A stretch of 64,000 bases of DNA, taken from Trichostrongylus colubriformis (lineage: Eukaryota > Nematoda > Chromadorea > Rhabditida > Trichostrongylidae). The DNA lies in NCBI GenBank assembly GCA_963978905.1, contig OZ022261.1:35882102-35946101 (forward strand). Reading direction: 5' to 3'. Each line of letters begins with the position of its first letter. The first letter of the stretch is position 1. Positions 12,199 to 21,474 of the stretch are shown here, piece by piece. Below the pieces are notes generated by a model. That model saw nothing but the letters and a program-made list of their open reading frames with translations. It made no database searches and was not told where the DNA came from. The position numbers and the translations under genes are program-made.

Positions 12199-12339
12199 CT
12201 GGGAATAAGGAAACGTATTAGTGACTATTAGTCCACCTTCCTTCGGCCTGTGAGCTTGATGTTCTTTGGCTCGTGGCCTAGCGAAAGGTGTGCGAATAGC
12301 CTTGGGATGCATTAGCGAGCAAGATGGCACATCAGGAGA

Positions 12340-12864
12340 TTATCCTGATGGTGCAACCCCCTCGGACGCAATAGCGGCCGTAGGCATGTCGACTTCCATG
12401 TCAACAGCCTCTGCCGATGACGACTCTGCAGGAGGGATAGTCTGGCTGCGCTCTTGTGAACGAGACATAGTATCGTTCTGCAGCATCCAGACAATTTTCC
12501 CTTTCTGCAGCTTGCCAAGCTGCTGTGCGCTCGACGGCTGGTCCTCCAGCTGATGTTTTTGCGGAGCTATACCAGCAATCGAACGAACAACATTGTTATC
12601 GTTTGTATCCCGTACCGAATCCTAAGTGGTCATGTCTCCCTGCCCCGGAGGTGCAGAGGGAAAAATATCCACATTGGACTGCGGAGCCGAAAATACGTAC
12701 GATAACTTGGCAGTCAACGCAATAATAACCAGCGATAAACGATCATTAGGTAAAGAACTTACCCGCTGGTCCGTAGTAGCATTTGCAAGTGCGGCGGAAG
12801 CTGTAGACTTCGGTGACTTCCCAAAAGCGAACTTCTTGAAGTTCGATGTCCCAACTTGCGCCAT
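12340..12864 (-). CDS. Putative two-exon frame inside LTR element, 127 aa
   Basis: Exon 12,864-12,763 opens with ATG (MAQVGTSNFKKFAFGKSPKS..) and ends at a CGG|GTAAGT donor. Exon 12,621-12,340 follows a CCACTTAG acceptor in the same phase and stops at TAA. A different acceptor (CCGCAG) would also keep phase but meets a stop. The product is hydrophilic, rich in Gln, Ser and Glu, with no domain I recognise. An upstream 3' splice site (CATTTGCAG, about 17 nt before the ATG, preceded by TAATACGT) suggests a spliced leader exon. It could be a Gag-like or accessory protein. Splicing is inferred only. Confidence 0.35.
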
Positions 12865-13339
12865 AGTTAGAATATAACACACTGCAAATGGAACGTATTA
12901 AATGATAGAAAGGGATTGAGTAAGTGAGAGCATACAAGACTACAAGCTACATAACGTGATCATATCGATCGATGTTGTACGGCTATCTGCCCGGTGCACT
13001 TACACGGTTAACTAACCATGCGGGCCGAGGCGACACCCGTGGTACTGTAGCTAAGCGCCTGTATACCCTTAATTACACAATTCCTCCACTATCATTTTAC
13101 GTGTGCTTGGCGTGAATTGCACCAAAAGTGGTGGAATTGACGCAAGCAACGTATTACGAAGAGGATAAATACACAATGAGTCCGACCTAGGAATAAGTGG
13201 GAATGAAGGATAATAAGAGGAGGGAGAGAGAAGACTACATACTGAGAGAGAAGAATTTAGCAAGTTATGGACGAGCAGCGTCCCATGAGAAGAGCAATAA
13301 TAAGGAAAAATAGCGAACCACTAAATAAGCAAACTAGAG

Positions 13340-14420
13340 AGAGAGACTAGCAGGAAAATAACTGACAAAACAACTACGTGTGGCAACAGCGAATAAAGTA
13401 GCTACTGTAAAAGCAACCAATACGTTAAGACGAAATGGTGTAATGACAATTTTAACTACAGGAAGATCAACAAACAACTACATAAAAGAAAGGCAACAAC
13501 TAATACTAGCAAAACGTGGAGAAAAATGGACTCATCGTGATTTAACTCTCTTCACAGCTCGGGGCGGCTGGATGCGTGTCGGAGAAAGCAACTGGGCGTC
13601 CTCCGATCTTCGAGGATCCTTCCGTCTCTACTGCAACGCAGTAGTTAGCGATTCGTGTTGAGCTTGGAGATATTGCTTAACATCGGAATCGCTAAAAAAC
13701 GTATTATTGCAAGTCCTCTGATCGCGGTAAACATGGAGGTGAAAGGTATCGTAGGTGAAATTGCGAATTGATAAGGTCCACAGGTCTTATGATACGGACC
13801 TTACCCGTTGCCTCCATATTGGCCGTGGTCAATGGCCTTGTATGAGATACGCTTCGATCTCTACGAGAAAAGTTTCGAGGTTACGTATCTCTGACGTATT
13901 ACGATGAAGGTTCTTCTTCAAACTGCGCTTAACCACTCCGATTAACCGAACAGAAAACCCCGTTCCATTAGGAAAAGGGTATCATGAAGTATCATCGGAA
14001 TGCGTTTTGCGTAGTGACCCGTGTACCGCCGAATCATCTTAAGGTAAGAGCACTATCACTGACAATGTAGTCAGGAGCGCCTCTCCTTGCCATGACTCTC
14101 CGGATCGCGAGAAGAACTTCATCAACGCGGCCGACGTAATGAAAAAGGATGCGCCATGAGTCTGTCCTAAGGATAAAATAGTGGTAGATGATGAAGTGAG
14201 AGAGATAGTAATGCGCTATACGAAAGGATTACCTGGGGTGTACGAATGATGTCCAACCGAAACGGAATTGATGAACTACTAAAAAGAGAAATAGCAAGAG
14301 AACTACTACGAAAATAACTAGCAAATTGACTACTACGATGGCAACGAATAAATTAGCTACTATAAAGACTGCTGCAATAAGGCAAAATGGTGTGACTACA
14401 ATTTTGACTATAAAAAAGAA
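13340..14420 (-). repeat. Duplicated intron-like pyrimidine segments in LTR element
   Basis: About 130 bp at 13,340-13,470 resembles 14,285-14,420. Both contain, on the plus strand, blocks such as 'gaaaataact', 'gaataaa.tagctact' and 'aatggtgt.a.gacaatttt.acta'. On the transcribed strand they are T-rich with splice-site-like ends. They flank the integrase remnant on both sides. Confidence 0.55.
13560..14265 (-). pseudogene. Decayed integrase domain, Bel/Pao-like
   Basis: Minus-strand peptides match a retroviral-type integrase core in order. PFRLDIIRTPQ at 14,265-14,233 is equivalent to the first catalytic Asp region. HYVGRVDEVLLAIRR and GAPDYIVSDSALTL at about 14,150-14,040 carry the second Asp. 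YFMIPFS.WNGVF and VRLIGVVKRSLKKN follow at about 13,985-13,915, with the region of the catalytic Glu disrupted. Then come LETFLVEIEA and RPLTTANMEATGKVRIIRPV, like the Bel/Pao post-core LRP(I/V)D segment. At least three stops and two frameshifts break it, and a short intron may lie at 14,232-14,167. An integrase this close to the 5' LTR means upstream pol sequence has been lost. Confidence 0.8.
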
Positions 14421-14545
14421 TGAGCAACTAGGTAAAGACAATGCAACAAGAGGGAAAAAAGAATGAAGGATAGACTCACCGCGATCCGAACGGAATAGTT
14501 CAACGTACTAAGTGCCCCGCGTCGAGCGTTAACACGTCGACTTAC

Positions 14546-14662
14546 CTGATCATGGCCGCCTTCCATCGGTAATTCCTCGAAGAGCGTGCGATCGGTGTTA
14601 TTGATCGCATTCCATAGTCGTTGGACTGCCCTATCGAGTGCATACTTCCGGATGTCGTCCAT
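14546..14662 (-). CDS. Putative first coding exon of LTR element
   Basis: An ATG at 14,662 opens 39 codons (MDDIRKYALDRAVQRLWNAI..) ending exactly at a strong CAG|GTAAGTCG donor. The sequence is helical and charged, like a Gag N-terminus, but no family is recognised. The next exon cannot be fixed. A GTGAGT donor lies 60-70 nt further on. Confidence 0.35.
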
Positions 14663-15842
14663 GATTATAAGAAGGTGAATAGTACTGTTAGCTTTCAGCT
14701 TCCAATACAAAGTTGGTTACAAGCGCAGCATACTGTACTATTCCCATAACGTGTTGGCGCGCGCACACTGTCTGCCCCATACTATTTCGTAATGTGCTCA
14801 GCGTGCGCAAACGACGCTTTGTCTGGCATGCACTATTTCCTCGCGTTCTCGGGACCGAGCGTGAGAAAGCGTCCGCCTTCGCACCTCGGACTGTAATCGA
14901 TAGCTCCGCGAGCCTGGGAAAGTGGCTCGACGTTGCGATATCGATCCGTCCGACGTGGGAAACCGTCGACTTTAGCCTATCGATCGCGAAAAAGCGAGGT
15001 AACGTAGTAAATAGCGGAACGGAAATCGATCAAAACGAAATAATTGAGTGATAAATGTGCTATAGGAGGAAAAGGGCATGCAAAAGAGGATAGTAAAGTG
15101 GTTACCACGTAGAGAGAGAAGCCTACAGAGGAGGAAAAAATAACAGTTTAAACAGACAGAAAAGGAGAAATTACTACTGAGGAGACTACAAAGAATGGAT
15201 TACAAGAAAAGGAATGATATGCCATTAAAATACTACTAGACTTACCTGTTGTGAATTATTATGCCCCTCCCCTGTACTGAGGCAAGGATCGTCCGCCAGG
15301 TTGCCAGCTTACCAGGAAAGGTCGGCGAAGGTTGGTGGTGAACCCTTTTAGCTAGGCGCTGAGTACACCACGGACCGGGCGGATACCCAACTGGCGTGCG
15401 AGGGAACCTGCTCGTTCTTCGACGCCTCTGAGCCTCAGAGGAGTCCCCGCCGAAGGAACTACCCTTGTTATTATTGCCCCGTGGCCCCAACGGGTATAAC
15501 AGGTTACCTCGCCCGTCGGTTCCGTATCCTTCCGGGTATCCGGGTCTAAGGGCTAGAAGTCATCCGGACTGGGCAGTAGCTGGCAGGTTGCCACAGTACT
15601 GCCGGACTAAAGCCCGACTTCTGCCCCGCCCGTTCGCACCCCGGTTCCGGGTCCGCTGTACTCACCGTCTTCCCTGTGTCCAAACGAAGGATAGGGGTGG
15701 ATGCCTACCCCGGGTTATGGCCCGAGGCCCCTATCCGCGGGCCCACCAACCAACGTCTCCACCGGTGAGTGGGAGGCGACGCGTGGTAGAGGCCGTCCCC
15801 CACTGCTCCAGGGTCTTAATTTAGGAGCAGGCGGGTCCGATC

Positions 15843-15860
15843 TCTCGACCCGATGCACCA
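15843..15860 (-). promoter_or_regulatory. Candidate primer-binding site
   Basis: On the minus strand the 18 nt right after the 5' LTR read TGGTGCATCGGGTCGAGA. The TGG start and LTR adjacency fit a tRNA-primed start of minus-strand DNA synthesis. I could not match it to a particular tRNA. Confidence 0.5.
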
Positions 15861-16650
15861 TGTCGCGGATCAAAGGCATCCTTTTGACATCGCGTGTTGC
15901 ATCGTCCTAGCGCACACAAACCTCTCGCGTCCAGGAGACACCCAATGGTGGATGATGCCCCCCAGACGCCCTCACCGGAGACACCCCGGCGGCCGCCACA
16001 ACGGCCGGCAGGGCGGACCCTCCCCTGGGGACCAAAGGGGATTACCGACCTATACCCTACACCGCCCGTTACGCCGACTGAGGGCCGTCGAACCCTGAAC
16101 GTCACTTCACTGGCAACCTGCCCCCAGCACTAAACATGACAAGACACAACATGGCAATATGACACATGAACAACATGTAAACATACAACAGAAGAAATAA
16201 CAAACACATTTATTACGTAATAACAACAATACAAGTATCATACCTGGCTCCCACAAGTCGCCTCCGCTAGGGCGACTCCTGACAGTCGGCTGCACGTAGT
16301 AGACCCCCATCCGGCTGGTGTTACGTAGCCATGTGGTCGTCGGTGCCTTCGCGGGGATCTGAACACACGGCTGCTCCCAGTCGGGGAGCAGGGGTGGACA
16401 CCGGCCAACTCGTGTGCCAGCGCTCCGCTACTCGTGAACCAAGAGTGCGACGGCACCCCTGGATCCCGGGTAGCATCATGGCGTTGCCCGGTGAAAACCG
16501 ACCGGCAGTTGGCAGCCGGCCCTTATATACCGGCTTCGACCACAGAAGGCGGAGCCACCGCGTGTCGCATGACGCGACAAGCGGCGCCGCAGCGCGGACG
16601 GGCCGGGGAGCGCGGTGCCCCCGAGGCCATCGTCGCGGCGATCCGCGACA
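15861..16650 (-). repeat. Right LTR (5' LTR by transcription)
   Basis: 790 bp, about 99% identical to the left copy. A 2-nt insertion occurs in the 'ctcgtgaaccaag' region. Termini and palindrome are the same as in the left LTR (TTATTACGTAATAA at 16,210-16,223). It should hold the promoter of the element. Confidence 0.95.
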
Positions 16651-16655
16651 CAATG

Positions 16656-17430
16656 TTTTCCTTTGTAAAGGACAGTGTACAGTTCTCATTAGTCACTTCA
16701 AAGGAGGATTATCTCGTGTGTAGTTGCGACGTAATCGGACATATGGACCGTTGTTAAGTCAAAAGGAGGCACTGTGTGCTCCTTTCAGCATCATTCTAAT
16801 TACCATCACCGTCCGTTACGGTAATGATGGGGAATTAGTAAAGCCGAATATTCGTCAAAGATGGCCTATCAGATACACAGGCTGTGGTTGGCCCATCTCA
16901 ATCGCACTCCTGCTCGTACCCTTCAGGGCTTTATTTATATATTATTTATTTATTATTATGTATGTAAAGATGCTATACAACATCTATCATGATTGAAGCA
17001 AGTAAAAATGCAAATTATTATTCTTATAATCACCATCGTATTTCGCTACGATTAGTTATCATAGTCACACTTCAAATGAACAGATCGTGCTACCCATCGA
17101 TCTTTTACCGTCTTACTCTGGTATTTATGTCGATAGAATATCTGACTTGATTCTGACCTGTCAAGTATCACCTTTCAACCCAAACCAGTAGGGATCGATA
17201 ACCCACGCACTTAAGATCAGTGGTGGACATCTCACAAACAGACGGCTCTTCTTCACTCACCAGGAAGAGCGAGTTAGCTAAAGAGGAAGATCAACTTCGT
17301 AAACACGACAGTAGCTTCATAATTGAAGGTTGAAGATTCACCAGCAGGTGATGGTACACGCTGCTCCATTGTTCTACGCAATGTGCCTTTGGATGCTGAA
17401 GCGTTCTGAAAACGAAGCGCATCAACTACT
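16656..17430. other. Intergenic DNA with no supported gene
   Basis: AT-rich, with simple 'tattatttatt' stretches near 16,930. No gene, RNA or repeat ends are recognised. Confidence 0.5.
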
Positions 17431-17435
17431 ATACT

Positions 17436-18180
17436 TTTCACTAACTCCTGTAACTTCCTAAGCCCTCACGTGCATTGCGACACCGTAGGCCGTACCTGCT
17501 GCTGGTTCTGCTGCGCTAACAGGCCGTGCAAGACACCTACGCTGGCGACGTTGCCCTGGCATCAAATAACAGGGAATAATTCAGACCAAAGTGAAATGTC
17601 GACAGAGCAGTAGTAGAGCTATCAACTGAAGGTTGTGATGGCCAAGATTCTAGGCTTCAAAAAATGCACGCAACCGCACGCAATGGGGGAAAGGATTGTA
17701 GGTCTGGACAATTAGGAGGCCATATAGGCACTTGAAGTCTCTTCGATGGAAAGAAAGATCTCACCTCTGCTTCACATCGCTTCCTCCACTCACATATAAA
17801 CGCTTGATACTGCTCTCTTTCCGATTCTGCGCCATGTTTTGTTTCATCAAGCAGAGCTGTTAGATTGTCACGCTCTGTTTTCAAGACGTGGTTCCTCTAA
17901 ATAATCGTATGACTCCCCTTCCGTTTACCCTAGTGTGATGGTTTCCTCCCCTCCTAATCTGGGCGCTATGCTTTTCACTAACTCCTGTAACTTCCTAAGC
18001 CCTGACGTGCTCTGCGACACCGTAGACCGTACCTGCTGCTGGTTCTGCCACGCTAAGCGCAGTACTTGGGTTCTGAGCTGTGCCAGCTTTTGCTGCACCT
18101 CGTCCATTTTAGTGTCTCGCATCGTCCTCCTCCAGGATGCGGTTCAGTTCTCGCTCCATATCGTCTGCCATTATTCCGCC
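17436..18180 (-). pseudogene. Gag-like coiled-coil remnant with internal duplication
   Basis: The minus strand encodes [19 protein letters not shown], then after a one-base shift [20 protein letters not shown] and more heptad-like sequence ending near 17,925. A second coiled-coil piece (MKTERDNLTALLDETKHGAE) lies at 17,884-17,657. An 80-90 bp segment at 17,966-18,055 is repeated at 17,436-17,515. N-terminal coiled coils of this type occur in Gag proteins of LTR elements (inference). No zinc knuckle or pol domain is visible. Confidence 0.4.
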
Positions 18181-18745
18181 CGAAACATGTGTCGTTTCGG
18201 TGTAACGGACAGTACGAATATTGAATCGGTGCTATGAATCGAATATTGAATCGAATGAACCCAACTGAGAAATGGAGAGTTGGAGTGATAGAGATAATAG
18301 ATTTTTTCACAACAACAATATTCCCAAGTTGTAAACGTGGTTCACATGTTTACTAGAGAGGATGTTTTTTTTGGAATTTTAACAGAGTCTCATAAAGTAA
18401 TCTCGCTTTAAAAATCCACAACTTTTAGTACTCCGCCGCCTTCCGTAGCTAGGACCATAGTCAGACCTGGCGAAACTGCGACTTGCACTGAAGACCAGGT
18501 GTTACTAGTGCGTAAGTGGATAAAAAACGGGAAGGGACGGATAAAAACTCGATAAGTAGGACTCCATTCCCAAATATGACCCAGGTGTCAAGGCGCTGTG
18601 CAATAGCGCTTCTACCTGAAATAAATACATCACTCTTGAAGAGATAGCAAACCCTTCTTTTGGTAGTAGAGAAGTGACTCAAGCTACGGGACCATCACTC
18701 CTAATTTTGAAGAAAACAGCTTGAGATCAAGTAGAAAGAGCACAT

Positions 18746-18901
18746 CATGAGCGCAGCGAACGAATGCAGTTGTCACCTCCGAGAATACTGCCTAGACTTC
18801 TCAACACGGTAACGTTTTGGTTTGCACCGGGAGGAAGGCGCAAGGATGGCGCATGAGTGCAACGAACGAATGCAGTTGTCACCTCCGAGAACACTGCCTA
18901 G
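18746..18901. repeat. Two 50-bp direct repeats
   Basis: Segments at 18,746-18,796 and 18,852-18,901 are nearly identical ('acgaatgcagttgtcacctc' core) with a period of about 106 bp. The nature of the repeat is unknown. Confidence 0.75.
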
Positions 18902-19501
18902 GCGCGGCGAACCACTGTTCCAAGATTACACCCCGCGTTCGATTGACTGGCAAAGCGTAGTTCTTCGGAATCTCTCCAAAGAAAACAGATTCTATCCGTC
19001 TGATGTTATAAAATAAGAAACCCCCTGCAGAACAAAAGATTTACCTGGACTTAACGCTGTAAAGTCACATGTAGCTGATAGCGATTTTGTTCTTCAAGTT
19101 CGCTAGTAATAGACCATCGGGCTTCGTTCTCTTTCATCAGCTCGAGTATTGTATACAGCCATTCGGAGCTGAAAGCGATTTCAGGTTAACATGCAGCTAT
19201 AAGCAGCATATCCACAAAATACGATAAATTTCGACAATCAAGAAGAAGTTACCACTAATTCTGCACAACAAATCTGTAATGCCACAACACCCGCAAAATC
19301 GCAGAAAGTCCACTTTTCAGGAAAATTCTTTCGCTATAACTTCCACAGAATAATGTCCATTACACGACATGAGTTCACTTCCAAAAACCCCTTGGCTCAT
19401 TAATGAAAGAATGAAAATTAAAAAAGTTTACATTTGGGAACTGTTAAAACTGTTGCTGGAATGCGGCACGAGTTAACAACAGATACGCGATGGAAGCCAT
19501 A

Positions 19502-19563
19502 TTTCGTCTCCAATACTTTACGACGAAACCTACGTTTTGTACTTCACGCAACCAACACAACGG
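19502..19563 (-). repeat. B2 terminal repeat of Pat element
   Basis: 62 bp identical to B1 (21,407-21,468) except for one base. It forms the 3' end of the element. Confidence 0.9.
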
Positions 19564-19632
19564 GAGGAAAGGCTTTATCTTCGTGCACTATCTTGTCGCG
19601 TCATATATGTGTATATATATATACATACGATT

Positions 19633-19959
19633 CAACGTAAAGAAATGTCCCTACATCTGGGTACCAATGACGAAAATTAATGACAACAGTTTTACAAAAT
19701 TCCTGGATGAGACGGATGGCGGAGTAGAATGGCAAACTACTTCTACTAATAATAAATACAAGTAACAGCTTCTATTAACAATAAAATAACTGCGCTCAAC
19801 TTAAAGAAATGTCCCTACATCTGGGCACCAATGACGAAAATTAATGAAAACAGTTTTACGAAATTCCTGGGTGAGACAGATGGCGGAGTAGAACGGCCAA
19901 CGACTTCTACTAATAATAAATACAAGTAACGACTTCTATTAATAATAAAATAACTGCGC
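19633..19959. repeat. Two 164-bp tandem units in Pat 3' region
   Basis: Units at 19,633-19,796 and 19,797-19,959 are about 93% identical (start 'aaagaaatgtccctacatct'). They lie between the recombinase stop and the B2 repeat, in noncoding sequence of the element. Confidence 0.9.
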
Positions 19960-20236
19960 AATAATGGAGACCGTAAAGGGCTAATAGACTATGATTGACT
20001 GAGATATATCTATAGCATGGTGTAAAAGCGGAGCAAAAACGGTTTTCACCTGGTAGCGTCAACAGAACATGAAATAAGCATGGGAATGAAAAGAGATCGT
20101 CTATTATCGAGATGATGAAACGCCCTGTCATCGAGCGGAAGATATCCGGGCACGGGCGAGCGGCTATTGGTGATGACGTACTAAACGCCCGGAGATCCTT
20201 GCGATTATCTGAAATCAAGAGCCTCTAAGGGAAGGA

Positions 20237-21346
20237 TCAAAGGAGGGTCGGTTCAATGTAGCCCCTGAAACCCTCAAAGGATCTCCATCTCCCGCTAGCA
20301 TCACTTTGCCTGAATCGGTACCCTTCTTATAGCGTGGGTAGCTGCCCCTCCTCTGAAAGAATGGGAGGTAAGTTTCTTATGGCCCGAACCCGCCAAACTA
20401 ACTGCCTTACCGATTCCGCTGCAGAGGGCGTGTCTAGAAGGTGCGCTTGAGCCCGAACTTCCAAAGACGAATTTAAAGGGGCACAGAGGTTTCCTTAGCT
20501 GGCATAGTGCTAACCAGAGCTTGGTCTCCAGCAGGTTCCATTTTACTGCTACTGTGGCGCCGGCCCCCTTTTGGTCCGTCTTGGACTTTTTGATAACGAT
20601 CCACCAAATCCCGTCACCTTTATAAGAAAGGTCTTGGAATTGAAGCTGCGCGACCTCGCTGACTCGCAAAAGGGCGGAAAAGGCCACCATAATCGCAGTG
20701 GCTGCCCTCGTAACCGCTGGGACCCCTTGGTGAGGGCGTGCTGAATAATTATATCCACGTCCTCCCTTGAGGCTTTGGTCCTATGGCATACCGGGGCTCT
20801 GGTCCTACTCGCGGTCCTTAAAAGGGCTTTTAGAATATCCTCATCGTCCTGAGGAAGCGGGCCAAAAAAATGGGAAAGCGCCGCCACATGATATCCTAGG
20901 GATCGATCCTTGCCATGGTGGATAAGGTGCGCTATGAAGATATTACGAAGCTTGGAGGTCTCTGACTCCGCCACTTTCAAGGTTTTGATGAACTCCAGAA
21001 ATCGCTTCTTCACTCTCCTATAGATGTTGAGTGTGCCTGGGGCTACCGACTGATCTATACAGGCCTGTATGACTTCTGCTGCGCCTCCCAGTCCTTTTTG
21101 AGAGGCTAAGGAAGCTGTGACTGCCGCCGTTACGTGGCGACTTCTGGTGCTCCGATCTGAAAAAAATAAGCACGCTAAACTTGTAAACTTACTCCACAGA
21201 CTAAGGGCGGAACGGTGGGAATCGGCACGATGCGATAAGCCGGAATGGGGAACTTTCCTCCTTTCCGGCAGGGTCAGCACGGCCGCGACGCTAGCCGCGT
21301 CTCGATGCCTTGGCCGTCGGCCAAGCCGCGCTGACCCTCCCCCCAA
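20237..21346 (-). pseudogene. Tyrosine recombinase of Pat element, frameshifted
   Basis: This enzyme would cut and rejoin DNA to insert the element's circular cDNA. The N-terminal SAM-like region (CIDQSVAPGTLNIYRRVKKR..) is in one frame to about 20,690. The next frame carries ALLRVSEVAQL, with the first catalytic Arg, and KLTSHSFRGGAATHA, with the His-x-x-Arg motif. After a further shift come GRWRSFEGF and RGYIEPTLL, with the conserved Trp position and the nucleophilic Tyr, ending at TGA 20,239-20,237. All catalytic residues are present but two frameshifts interrupt the gene. Its 5' part lies in the A2 repeat, so the start is uncertain. Confidence 0.85.
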
Positions 21347-21468
21347 CCTCCTTTAGCGCGGGAACCGCCTTGACAGGCGGAGGTTGCGTGAAATACAAAA
21401 CACCATTTTCGTCTCCAATACTTTACGACGAAACCTACGTTTTGTACTTCACGCAAGCAACACAACGG
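21221..21468 (-). repeat. Internal A2/B1 repeat junction of Pat element
   Basis: A2 (21,221-21,410) matches A1 (24,528-24,718) and B1 (21,407-21,468) matches B2. Across the junction, TTGCGTGAAATACAAAAC (21,384-21,401) and the inverted GTTTTGTACTTCACGCAA (21,439-21,456) pair at 17 of 18 positions around a 37-bp spacer. This resembles the arms of a recombinase site (inference). Confidence 0.9.
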
Positions 21469-21474
21469 AAAAGG

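Larger units (their letters stand above)
9480..16650 (-). mobile_element. Complete LTR retrotransposon, Bel/Pao-like, non-autonomous
   Basis: Two direct repeats of 788 and 790 bp bound the element. Each begins TGTCGCGGATC and ends GATCCGCGACA. A 5-bp target duplication, CAATG, flanks it at 9,475-9,479 and 16,651-16,655. The LTRs differ by about four substitutions and one 2-nt indel, so the insertion is recent. Direction is inferred from a TGG-starting primer-binding-like site next to the right LTR and from a minus-strand integrase. The 5.6-kb interior has no intact gag, protease, RT or RNase H. It holds a broken integrase, a short spliced frame, intron-like pyrimidine tracts, a repeated octamer and a hairpin array. 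It was probably moved by a partner encoded elsewhere (inference). Confidence 0.9.

Noticed and set aside
13894..13901. ACGTATTA copy as a branch point
   Set aside because: It falls inside recognisable integrase coding sequence (LHRNTSEIRN), so at least this copy is not obviously intronic.
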